Assembly (NCBI GenBank): GCA_009779835.1
Contig: WRBD01000025.1
Span: 1 to 32,760 of the forward strand
DNA length: 32,760 nucleotides
Direction: 5' to 3'
Source of the DNA: Defluviitaleaceae bacterium
GTDB taxonomy: Bacteria > Bacillota > Clostridia > Lachnospirales > WQUN01
The notes beneath the pieces are model-generated. The model saw nothing but the letters and a program-made list of their open reading frames with translations, was not told the origin of the DNA and did no database searches. The first letter of the stretch is position 1. Every line of letters starts with the position of its first letter. The position numbers and the translations under genes are program-made. Positions 1-7,544 of the stretch are shown one piece after another.

Positions 1-1
1 C

Positions 2-130
2 GGTGAGCATAAAAATGCGTGTGCTGTAATTAATGGAGTACCGTCCGAAACCGGTTCATTCACTTTCACTGTCAGGGCAGAAAATGAAGCAGGTTATGAT
101 ATACGTGATTTAACCATTATAATCCGGTGA
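2..130 (+). CDS. C-terminal end of an Ig-like secreted or surface protein (partial)
   Basis: An open frame enters from the left edge and stops at TGA 128-130, leaving 42 residues. The readable tail contains GVPSETGSFTFTVRAEN followed by AGYDIRDLTIII. This is the G-x-P-x-x-x-G-x-(F/Y)-x-F-T-V-x-A-x-N-x-A-G pattern of putative Ig (He_PIG/cadherin-like) domains, common at the end of bacterial cell-surface and glycosidase proteins. The start, catalytic part and localisation signals lie outside the window, so only a repeat-domain tail can be claimed. It runs convergently towards the mutS2-like gene, with 61 bases between the stops and no clear terminator in that gap. Confidence 0.6.
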   Translation, partial: GEHKNACAVINGVPSETGSFTFTVRAENEAGYDIRDLTIIIR

Positions 131-191
131 ATCATCTATCACACTTCTATTTAACTTCAAGATTCTGCCCCAACATGTAGTTAGATATCTT

Positions 192-2120
192 TTATCCCTC
201 TGATATTGTTACCGTATTTCCGGGTACATGTTTTCTATCCATCAAGTGCCTTGCTTTACGGTTTTCTACGCTGTCGAATATTATTGAGAAGTCGTAATCT
301 TCGGGGTAGAGTTCGTCGGCGGCTACACGAAGTTTTATTCGTTTGTGGTTGATTAGACACTTTTTACCTTTTATTTGCACTCCGATTTCACCTGTGTTGT
401 TGGCGCGTTGGTATACAATTCCTATGATTTTCTGTGGATAGACGGTTACGCTGTCGCCAATGTTGAAAGTTTGGCTACGGGGGATGGTTTTTTCTTTTTC
501 GGGATTGTTTTTTATCTCTAAGGGCGTGACGGTTTGTATGATGTTTTCTTGGGTCTTATTATTAGAGGTAGGGGGTGCAGCAGAAATGCCGGAATAGGTT
601 ATTTCCCGCGCTCGTTTTAAAAGATGCGCCGGCATACCCAGTCTTTCTGCAATGTGCAGGGCGCAGCTTTCTCCGGCTTCACCTATTTCCAGTTTGTACA
701 GGGGCATTAAACTTTCACGGTCGAATGCCATTCGCGCGTTGATGACTCCTTGTGTATTTGCAGCGAAATCTTTTATTTCAGGATAATGGGTTGTTACGGT
801 GAATAAACATTCTTTTGCCAGTAATTCTTCTAAAATGGCTGTGGCAATGCCCATTCCTTCGGCGGGGTCTGTGCCGGAACCTAATTCATCAAACAGAATT
901 AAGGAAAGTGTGGTGGTTTTTTCTAAAATTCCTATGATGTTGGTCATATGGGATGAGAAGGTGGACAGATTTTGGGAAATACTTTGCCCGTCACCGATAT
1001 CACACCAAACCGAATCAAAGATGCATATGCTGCTGCGTTCGTCTGCAGGAACATGCAATCCGCTTTGGGCCATCAGTGAAAAAAGCCCTACGGTTTTAAT
1101 TGCAACCGTTTTGCCGCCGGTGTTTGGGCCTGTAATGATTATTCCTTTCGTGGAGTTTCCCAACGCGAAGTTTAAAGGAACGGGAGGTGCATCATCCGTG
1201 CTGTTACGCAGAAGCGGGTGCCGTGCCGAAAGTAATCTTATTTCTCTTTCTTCGGTTAGATGAATTTGTGTTGCTTTCATGGAAATGCTTAATTTTGCTT
1301 TGGCAAAAACAAAATCCAAGGTTTCCATTGCTTCCATGTTCATCTTGATGGAAGGTAAATCCTCATGGATTAGAGCAGTTAAAGTATAAAGAATGGTGCG
1401 AACTTCGTTATCTTCTTCAATTTTTAGTATGGATAGCTCTTCTTGAAGCTTAGATATCGCGGACGGTTCAATGAAACATGTGCCACCTGTATTTGAAACT
1501 TCAACCAAAATGCCGGGGATTTTATTTTTGTAATCCTTTTTAACGGGCATGGTATACCTGCCGTTGCGGACTGCAACAAATCCGTCAACGCAATATTGTT
1601 TGTTCTTTTGCAACAGGGATTCAATTTTAGTTTTAATCTGTTCACCTTTGCGCTCGACGCTTCGGCGCAAGTCGTGAAGTCTTGGGGTTGCCCTGTCGTC
1701 AATTTGCCCGTTGTGTAGGCATCGGTTAATTTCTTCTTCCAAGCCGGATTGGTCAATCATAGAGTTTCCGTAAAACGCAATTTCTGTTTCGGTGGATTCA
1801 GATTTTTTAAGGTAAGCCCTCATTCGATTGCATGACGTTAGAAATGTCGCTACATTTTCAATGTGGTTTGGTGAAAGCATAGCATCGGCATTTATTAATC
1901 CGATGATTTTTTTTAGGTCGGTCATGCTTGCGATAGGCGGGCTTCCAGAGTATTCTATGATTTTTCTGGCTTCGGTTGTTTGATTGGTCAGCCTTATCGC
2001 TTCCGCAATATTATCTGCCGGAAAGATAGACAAACAGCGTTCTTTTGCGGTTGATGAAATCGCACAATCAGATAGTTGATTGAGAATTACATCGAATTCC
2101 AGTGTTTTGAAATGATTCAT
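192..2120 (-). CDS. mutS2: MutS2-family ATPase lacking the Smr nuclease domain
   Basis: 642 residues. The N-terminal core and clamp region (about 1-300) resembles MutS2. The ABC-type ATPase follows, with Walker A GPNTGGKT at 331-338, Walker B LILFDELGSGTDP near 405-417 and a following TTHYPEIK segment. After a low-complexity stretch (about 520-550) comes a KOW-like beta segment (NIGDSVTVYPQKIIGIVYQ onward, about 553-610). Full-length MutS2 is about 780 residues and ends in an Smr endonuclease domain; here the protein stops about 30 residues after the KOW-like part. MutS2 was first linked to recombination control, and B. subtilis MutS2 has been reported to bind collided ribosomes. The start is set by AGGAGG just upstream. 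The gene has its own promoter and a long attenuator-like leader, unusual for a housekeeping repair gene. Family assignment is firm; a ribosomal role is inferred from the KOW part and the leader. Confidence 0.9.
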   Translation of the reverse strand: MNHFKTLEFDVILNQLSDCAISSTAKERCLSIFPADNIAEAIRLTNQTTEARKIIEYSGSPPIASMTDLKKIIGLINADAMLSPNHIENVATFLTSCNRMRAYLKKSESTETEIAFYGNSMIDQSGLEEEINRCLHNGQIDDRATPRLHDLRRSVERKGEQIKTKIESLLQKNKQYCVDGFVAVRNGRYTMPVKKDYKNKIPGILVEVSNTGGTCFIEPSAISKLQEELSILKIEEDNEVRTILYTLTALIHEDLPSIKMNMEAMETLDFVFAKAKLSISMKATQIHLTEEREIRLLSARHPLLRNSTDDAPPVPLNFALGNSTKGIIITGPNTGGKTVAIKTVGLFSLMAQSGLHVPADERSSICIFDSVWCDIGDGQSISQNLSTFSSHMTNIIGILEKTTTLSLILFDELGSGTDPAEGMGIATAILEELLAKECLFTVTTHYPEIKDFAANTQGVINARMAFDRESLMPLYKLEIGEAGESCALHIAERLGMPAHLLKRAREITYSGISAAPPTSNNKTQENIIQTVTPLEIKNNPEKEKTIPRSQTFNIGDSVTVYPQKIIGIVYQRANNTGEIGVQIKGKKCLINHKRIKLRVAADELYPEDYDFSIIFDSVENRKARHLMDRKHVPGNTVTISEG

Positions 2121-2160
2121 TAAATTTTCCTCCTAATGGTTTTTGTTTTTGAAAATAAAA

Positions 2161-2208
2161 ATGCCGCGGATAAGTAGCCTCAAAAGAAAGGATACCTATT
2201 CGCGGCAT
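2161..2208 (-). terminator. Last leader terminator hairpin before mutS2
   Basis: The arms ATGCCGCG (2161-2168) and CGCGGCAT (2201-2208) are perfect inverses. Pairing continues with a few mismatches through GATAAGTAGCC against GGATACCTATT. On the minus strand the hairpin is followed by TTTTTATTTT. It lies about 40 bases upstream of the mutS2-like start codon, so it should block transcription into that gene unless disrupted. Confidence 0.7.
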
Positions 2209-2231
2209 AATGTGCTTTACGCACAAAAAAA

Positions 2232-2250
2232 GATACGACCTTCTCGTATC
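2232..2250 (-). terminator. Leader terminator GATACGA/TCGTATC (copy 1)
   Basis: A perfect 7-bp stem GATACGA/TCGTATC with a 5-base loop, followed on the minus strand by TTTTTTTG. The identical stem sequence and T run recur at 23047-23074 in front of rsgA, each preceded by GAATACTG. Confidence 0.75.
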
Positions 2251-2358
2251 CCGCAAATTGCAGTATTCAAAAAAAGGTTACATGTTAGGCGGCACACAAA
2301 AAGACACGGGCAACAATAGCCCCCTTCCATCTTTTAAATTGTACCTTGGTATGCGGTT

Positions 2359-2394
2359 TTAAGTGTTGACCACCGATACCAGATTAGCCCTCAT
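2359..2394 (-). CDS. Putative leader peptide of mutS2 (11 aa)
   Basis: ATG at 2394-2392 opens an 11-codon frame, MRANLVSVVNT, ending in TAA at 2361-2359. An AGAGGG SD-like sequence lies about 8 bases upstream, and the ORF starts about 37 bases after the predicted transcription start. Its size, hydrophobic middle (NLVSVV) and place ahead of the hairpins match stalling leader peptides of antibiotic-inducible genes. Translation is not proven. Confidence 0.5.
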   Translation of the reverse strand: MRANLVSVVNT

Positions 2395-2436
2395 AAAACA
2401 GCCCTCTTTTTGAAGATAAAATTCAATTGCAAGAGT

Positions 2437-2466
2437 AGTATAACTTGCAGGTTGAAAAATTGTCAA
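2437..2466 (-). promoter_or_regulatory. Sigma-A-type promoter of the mutS2 leader
   Basis: On the minus strand TTGACA (2466-2461) and TATACT (2442-2437) are separated by 18 bases. The -35 matches the consensus and the -10 is one base off TATAAT. A GCAAG/CTTGC inverted repeat overlaps the -10 region. Confidence 0.65.
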
Positions 2467-2574
2467 TAGTAAATAAGTACTAATTGCTTTTATCGAAAAG
2501 ATAGTAAAGGGTTGAACGGCTCAATCCCGTCAAGCATATTATATACTTATGCGCAGATGCAAGGATGAGAATAT

Positions 2575-3519
2575 ATGCGGCAAGCAATAAGCAATAGAAT
2601 CGCAAACAGCTCTAACTGCTTGAAACCCAATAGTTTTCAAGACGTCGCCAAGGGGAAGAAGGTATACTTCGGTACAGGACTTGCTTCCGCTAAAGAAGTA
2701 AGCTGTGGATTTGGCTTCGAGTTGCTAAATATGATCTTAACAGCATTGATTTTAAAGGAGAGGAGTGACGCCGACGGAGTATTGCATGAAATAGGAACCG
2801 TGGGCTATGATATTTCAGAAAAACAACGTTGCAAACTTATTGAGGAACAACTCAAACTAATGACAAACATGACCCGAAATTTAGGAATTGAAAATATATA
2901 TAACGTCGTACTCTCCCATTCCTATCAATGCTGTGATTTTTATAAATGTATTTTACAAGATGTAGAAACTAAAATGCGCCCGTTTCACGATTTATCCAAT
3001 TTTCAAAGATACGGAAAATATATAGTTTTCCAAATAGCGCAAATGAAATATCTTTATGAGATTGAAAAAACAAAGATTAAATTAGGGTGGATAATTGGTA
3101 ATAAGCCGGTATTAGAAAAAGTTGATTCAAGTTATGTGGGTATACTAATAAATAAAGGTCATCTTAATGAATATTATTTCGATTCAATTTATCGGTATGT
3201 CTTCCCTAACGATGAGTATTTTTTTGTGTATACATCAGCTGGGATGGATGTCATAAATGGAAAAAAGTATTCACCGTATACAGTTACCACATCACAACAC
3301 AGGCCGCTCTTGACAGAACCGATCAAAGCTTACCTTGCAAAAATTCCTAATTCTAAGCATAAGTCAAGAACTCTTAAATTATATGAAAAAACGATTGTTG
3401 ATACATGGGAGTATCTTTATGGGAAAATAAAGTCATCAGATTATATGTCTGATGACGAGAGTTTTATCTGCAAATTGCAGTATATTCAGGATAAGGTGTT
3501 AGGCATAAGTAGAGTATGA
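2575..3519 (+). CDS. Protein of unknown function, 314 aa
   Basis: Not recognised. It is a soluble protein with no signal peptide or clear membrane span. Visible blocks are a Gly-rich N-terminal stretch KVYFGTGLASA (about 30-40), a long alternating helical region, an aromatic and basic segment RYGKYIVFQIAQMKYLYE then KLGW (about 142-172), and NDEYFF plus SPYTVTTSQHRP towards the C-terminus. The start is supported by AAGGATGAG about 6 bases upstream. The gene is divergent from the mutS2 leader. It is visibly AT-richer than gap or the glycosidases, which may indicate acquisition. Its last 56 bases overlap the convergent VanW gene. The distribution of charged and aromatic residues suggests an enzyme rather than a structural protein, but no function is assigned. 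Confidence 0.7.
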   Translation: MRQAISNRIANSSNCLKPNSFQDVAKGKKVYFGTGLASAKEVSCGFGFELLNMILTALILKERSDADGVLHEIGTVGYDISEKQRCKLIEEQLKLMTNMTRNLGIENIYNVVLSHSYQCCDFYKCILQDVETKMRPFHDLSNFQRYGKYIVFQIAQMKYLYEIEKTKIKLGWIIGNKPVLEKVDSSYVGILINKGHLNEYYFDSIYRYVFPNDEYFFVYTSAGMDVINGKKYSPYTVTTSQHRPLLTEPIKAYLAKIPNSKHKSRTLKLYEKTIVDTWEYLYGKIKSSDYMSDDESFICKLQYIQDKVLGISRV

Positions 3520-4435
3520 GTGAAGGTGATTTCATTAATGGGTGGATTGATGTATCTTGAGTATTTGTCGGGGAACCGTAAGGGCTACGTTCTATAACCT
3601 TATCCATTTTTTTATATGAGTCTTTCGATTCCAATACTCGACTGATAATCTCACCCCTTTCGTCCGTAATCACACGGTAAGTTTCGACCTCATAACCAGT
3701 GAAGGGAGGTTGAACAACCTTCGTTTCGCCGCAAGCAAGGTTGGGATTATCCCTGTATATCGTCTTAAACGGCGTAACTAAAAGGATCTTACTTTCCATG
3801 ACTACAGTATTATTATTCATTTTTGTACCCATTATCTTAACATACACTTTAGATCCATCTGTCCATGTGAAAATTTTGATAGGGCCATTCGTGTTATTCT
3901 TGAATTTATAATCAATGGCTTCCCAGCAAACAGTGGCGTCAAAACCCGGTTGTTCGAGATAATCCGGACTCATGGAGTGGCTTGTGCGGGAAACTATCTC
4001 AAGATTAGACAGCAAGCAAGTGTAATACAGTGTAGAGGATACTTGGCATATGCCGCCTCCAATACTGTCTTCCACCTGTCCGTTCACAAAAGTCGGCGCG
4101 GGTTTAAAGCCACGCTCTCTCGTCCGATTACCTACGATCTGATTGAAACTGAATGTATCGCCGGGAATAAGCGCGGTTTCGTTGATCATCTTACATGTGA
4201 GGATTATATTGTCTGTGCGGTTGGGCATTTTATTTATAAGAGGTGTGCTTGTCTGAGCCAAAACGTCCATATAGTAAGCGTCTTGCGCCGGTTCTGTAGT
4301 GCCCTCTGTTTTTCTTAATGCATCAATGGGTTTGGCTGTATCGTCAGTGGTTGCTGCAAATGCAGAAATAGAAAACAACAATAAAGAAAGGCAAAGGAAA
4401 ATATACATTTTAAGAGTTCTTTTCAAAATCATCAT
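3464..4435 (-). CDS. Secreted VanW-domain protein
   Basis: About 323 residues. The N-terminus is basic (KRTLK) followed by a hydrophobic stretch ending SISAFAATT, a Sec signal peptide with probable cleavage near residue 28. The VanW domain is marked by PGDTFSFNQIVGNRT (91-105) and the hallmark GGGICQVSSTLY (126-137). VanW proteins are named from vancomycin-resistance clusters but their biochemical role is unknown; most carriers, as here, are not in van operons. The C-terminal ~35 residues extend into the convergent gene and look like run-on sequence. The start is uncertain: GGAGG directly abuts the first ATG, so the second ATG or the TTG three codons on may be used. Confidence 0.85.
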   Translation of the reverse strand: MMILKRTLKMYIFLCLSLLLFSISAFAATTDDTAKPIDALRKTEGTTEPAQDAYYMDVLAQTSTPLINKMPNRTDNIILTCKMINETALIPGDTFSFNQIVGNRTRERGFKPAPTFVNGQVEDSIGGGICQVSSTLYYTCLLSNLEIVSRTSHSMSPDYLEQPGFDATVCWEAIDYKFKNNTNGPIKIFTWTDGSKVYVKIMGTKMNNNTVVMESKILLVTPFKTIYRDNPNLACGETKVVQPPFTGYEVETYRVITDERGEIISRVLESKDSYKKMDKVIERSPYGSPTNTQDTSIHPLMKSPSLILYLCLTPYPEYTAICR

Positions 4436-4549
4436 CCTCCGGGATTAGTATTTCCGTCTTTTCTTACTTTAACCTTCAATTACTGCTCGGCGCAACTGAG
4501 TTAAGCATAGGAAATCTCGTCTTTGCTTTTATATCCACATGTGTGCATG

Positions 4550-4578
4550 TTGCATTTTTTGCGAACTTCAAGTAAATT
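4550..4578 (+). promoter_or_regulatory. Possible promoter of the GGDEF gene
   Basis: TTGCAT (4550-4555) and TAAATT (4573-4578) are spaced by 17 bases, about 32 bases before the start codon. It is a moderate match in the divergent region between the VanW and GGDEF genes. Confidence 0.35.
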
Positions 4579-4610
4579 TGTAATAACATTCACACTGTGA
4601 GGTGCTTTAT

Positions 4611-5339
4611 ATGACTGAGATATTTCAAAGAGAACAAGAAATTTATGACACAGCCATCCTTCACCTTGAAGAAAGACGAAACGGCGGGGTTTTTTCCCTT
4701 GAGTTTCACGAACAATTGGTAAGTGAATACGGAAATTTACTAGAAGAACTTCGCATTCTTGCTCAGATTAGCGACAATGCAATAGAAAACCTTAACTCGT
4801 CTAATGTAGACTTGCGCGACAAGGCGTATTTGGATGCACTTACGGGCATTTACAACAGGCGGAGTATGGAAGAAAGGTTGAACCATGAAATAAGTTCGTT
4901 AAGCCGCTCCGAAACCGGCTTATTAAGCGTGTTAATGATGGATATAGACTTTTTCAAGCTATTCAACGATACCTACGGTCATGGTGCGGGTGACGAATGT
5001 TTGAAATCCGTTGCCGGCACGTTTAATAAAAGCATAACGCGCATCGACGACTTTGCCGCGCGATACGGAGGCGAAGAATTCGTCATAGTTTTACCAAACA
5101 CCAACGAACGCGGCGCACAGAAAATCGCACACAGGATAATAGAGAATGTTTGCAATTTGAATATTCCCCATGAAAAAAACGCCGTCGCCCCACATGTAAC
5201 AATTTCCATCGGCAGTACAACCGGTCGCGTATGCCATACGCACAAAGGCACAGATTTCACAGGCCGCGCCGATGAAGCCCTTTACATCTCCAAGAAAAAC
5301 GGACGCAACAGGCACACCCACCTTGATATGAAAGTCTGA
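4611..5339 (+). CDS. GGDEF diguanylate cyclase
   Basis: 242 residues from the ATG at 4611, preceded by GAGGTG about 7 bases upstream; an in-frame GTG nine bases earlier has no SD. An N-terminal helical, Glu-rich segment (1-70) precedes the catalytic domain. The domain shows DALTGIYNRR (75-84), metal-binding MDIDFFKLFND (110-120), GHGAGD and active-site GGEEF (153-157). RIDD at 144-147, exactly five residues before GGEEF, is an intact inhibitory I-site, so product feedback is expected. It makes cyclic di-GMP from two GTP in the cytoplasm. There is no membrane segment or recognisable sensor domain. It is followed by a bidirectional terminator, so it is probably monocistronic. Confidence 0.92.
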   Translation: MTEIFQREQEIYDTAILHLEERRNGGVFSLEFHEQLVSEYGNLLEELRILAQISDNAIENLNSSNVDLRDKAYLDALTGIYNRRSMEERLNHEISSLSRSETGLLSVLMMDIDFFKLFNDTYGHGAGDECLKSVAGTFNKSITRIDDFAARYGGEEFVIVLPNTNERGAQKIAHRIIENVCNLNIPHEKNAVAPHVTISIGSTTGRVCHTHKGTDFTGRADEALYISKKNGRNRHTHLDMKV

Positions 5340-5364
5340 TTTTTAAGGAATATTGCCCAATAAA

Positions 5365-5398
5365 AAAAGTGTCGGCTTAAATTTTGTCCGACACTTTT
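5365..5398. terminator. Bidirectional terminator
   Basis: AAAAGTGTCGG (5365-5375) pairs perfectly with CCGACACTTTT (5388-5398) around a 12-base loop, with A and T tracts on both sides. It serves the GGDEF gene (+) and the hypothetical gene at 5416-6030 (-). Confidence 0.85.
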
Positions 5399-5415
5399 CA
5401 ATTGTTGTATCAAAT

Positions 5416-6030
5416 CTAAAGCGGACTCGTAGAAACCCCAATTTCAATAATATAATTATCGGAATTCACTCTAAATCTTATGTTATAAGAACCGTTTTTC
5501 GTGTGGAAGCCATAATAACTATCACCATCACGAGAAGCTGTTGACATTATAAAATCTTTTTCCGTAAAAAAATCAATAATACTACCCGACCATTGTCTTC
5601 CGGCGCGGAAGCCGAAAACATGAAATTCTTCGTTAAAAGAAGTGTCGTGTGTGTCGCCGAACCAGATAAACCCGCTGATTCGATTGAAATTGCTTACTTG
5701 GCGAGGACGATGGTGTGTAACTATTGCCCAAACCATTTCGTCTATTTCCACTAAGTTTGTATCCCGAAAATGTCCTCCGTCTTGCTCGGAGAATTCGCGG
5801 GAAGCCCCCAACCCGATATATTCCATCGGCAAATTTGAATTTTTATATAAGTCCGACATAACATTGCCATGCGACCTAATAACAAAAAACGGGGACACAA
5901 GAGAACCCACAATTAAGCTGACTACAATCGTAATAACCGCTATTGTAAGCACTTTTTCTTTGTTTGTTTCCATTTCTTTAATCATTTTAAACATTAATAC
6001 AAAAAATGAACCCTTGTATCCATTATCCAT
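5416..6030 (-). CDS. Membrane-anchored protein of unknown function
   Basis: About 204 residues. After a polar N-terminus there is one hydrophobic span (VLTIAVITIVVSLIVGSLVS, about 26-45), then an extracytoplasmic-looking domain of about 155 residues rich in aromatic residues, Asp, Asn and Ser (WFGDTHDTSFNEEFHVFGFRAGRQW, given here only as a region near 120-145). No cysteine lipobox and no family were recognised. The start was placed at the second in-frame ATG (6030), which has AGGCGG just upstream; the ATG at 6042 lacks an SD. It is a single gene between terminators, downstream of gap on the same strand but separated from it by gap's own terminator position. Confidence 0.65.
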   Translation of the reverse strand: MDNGYKGSFFVLMFKMIKEMETNKEKVLTIAVITIVVSLIVGSLVSPFFVIRSHGNVMSDLYKNSNLPMEYIGLGASREFSEQDGGHFRDTNLVEIDEMVWAIVTHHRPRQVSNFNRISGFIWFGDTHDTSFNEEFHVFGFRAGRQWSGSIIDFFTEKDFIMSTASRDGDSYYGFHTKNGSYNIRFRVNSDNYIIEIGVSTSPL

Positions 6031-6094
6031 AATCCGCCTCATTTCTAAAGTTGTTTATCCTTGTTCGTGTCCTTTGGTTGGATTGGAAATATAA

Positions 6095-6137
6095 AAACAG
6101 CATCTTTCTCGGTGAAATACCAAAAAAGATGCTGTTT
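6095..6137 (-). terminator. Terminator of gap
   Basis: AAACAGCATCTTT (6095-6107) pairs with AAAGATGCTGTTT (6125-6137) as a perfect 13-bp stem. On the minus strand it is followed by TTTATATTT, 17 bases after the gap stop codon. Confidence 0.85.
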
Positions 6138-6153
6138 ATTTTACTATTAGTTG

Positions 6154-7173
<1,020 letters not shown>

Positions 7174-7198
7174 CTACTCTCTTAGAATTTTTTTTCAA

Positions 7199-7227
7199 AT
7201 AATAGTTTAACATAACAGGACAGGCAA
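7199..7227 (-). promoter_or_regulatory. Probable promoter of gap
   Basis: On the minus strand TTGCCT (7227-7222) and TATTAT (7204-7199) are spaced by 17 bases, about 35 bases ahead of the start codon. In the untranslated region, CTCTTAGAA at 7179-7187 differs by one base from the palindromic boxes found between rpe and rpiB. Confidence 0.45.
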
Positions 7228-7280
7228 TAAAAGGCTTTTTTTACATAGTATACAAGTATAAAACCACGGGGGTGTTTTAC

Positions 7281-7424
7281 ATGTTAAGAAAAAAAAGATT
7301 GATGGGAATGATTTTTTTCTTCGTGGGCGTTGGAATGGTAATTCAGTATATGATGCCGGGCTGGGGATTTTTGCTTGCGGCGGCATTAATTATTTTAGGA
7401 TTTTGGCATGTATTCGCGAGGTGA
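7281..7424 (+). CDS. Small membrane protein, 47 aa
   Basis: ATG at 7281 with GGGGGTG about 6 bases upstream, stop TGA at 7422-7424. After a basic start (MLRKKRLMG) it is almost wholly hydrophobic, with two likely spans around a Pro-Gly-Trp turn (MMPGWGF). No family was recognised. The stop codon lies inside the SD of the next gene (GAGGTGA), so the two are probably co-translated, which suggests a sporulation-linked role. It could also be a non-specific small hydrophobic protein. Confidence 0.55.
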   Translation: MLRKKRLMGMIFFFVGVGMVIQYMMPGWGFLLAAALIILGFWHVFAR

Positions 7425-7431
7425 TTTGAAA

Positions 7432-7506
7432 ATGAAAATTCGTATAATAAAATTGCCGCGATTTGTTGGCAATATTTTAAAAAAGCTTTTGAAACAAAAC
7501 GATTAA
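7432..7506 (+). CDS. spoVM: Stage V sporulation protein M-like peptide
   Basis: A 24-residue ORF that begins [13 protein letters not shown] and ends LLKQND. It matches the known SpoVM peptide (26 residues, MKxxxIKLPKFLGG start) in length, the KLP-(K/R)-F-x-G motif, the helix-breaking proline near position 9 and the amphipathic basic C-terminal helix. SpoVM recognises the positive curvature of the forespore outer membrane and anchors SpoIVA, starting coat and cortex assembly. The SD AGGTGA is about 8 bases upstream and overlaps the previous gene's stop. Such short genes are commonly missed by gene callers. Confidence rests on motif and size. Confidence 0.75.
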   Translation: MKIRIIKLPRFVGNILKKLLKQND

Positions 7507-7544
7507 AGTGTTACACTACACAAAAGAGAAATGGGGGAATTTTC

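Larger units (their letters stand above)
2121..2430 (-). promoter_or_regulatory. Attenuator-like 5' leader of the mutS2-like gene
   Basis: About 310 bases separate the predicted transcription start from the start codon. Read 5' to 3' on the minus strand it holds an SD and an 11-codon leader ORF (2394-2359), a GC-rich hairpin (2322-2308) followed by a T run, a block shared with the rsgA leader, hairpin GATACGA/TCGTATC with seven Ts (2250-2232), a small GTGC/GCAC hairpin, a long hairpin with T-rich tail (2208-2161), then AGGAGG. Several terminators between promoter and gene indicate premature termination relieved by a signal. Leader-peptide stalling is the simplest model. No tRNA-binding T-box sequence was recognised. 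Confidence 0.7.

Noticed and set aside
2068-2256. 62-codon minus-strand frame across the mutS2 leader hairpins
   Set aside because: It starts with a TTG lacking an SD and is built from both arms of two terminator hairpins, then overlaps mutS2 out of frame. The RNA structure explains the sequence better.
2121-2430. T-box riboswitch upstream of mutS2
   Set aside because: No GGGTGGTACCGCG-like T-box or specifier arrangement was found; the CCGCGG in the last hairpin is only a stem arm.
7224-7256. Sigma-E promoter for the spoVM pair
   Set aside because: A TATACAAG -10-like element exists at 7249-7256, but no acceptable -35 at the right distance was found.
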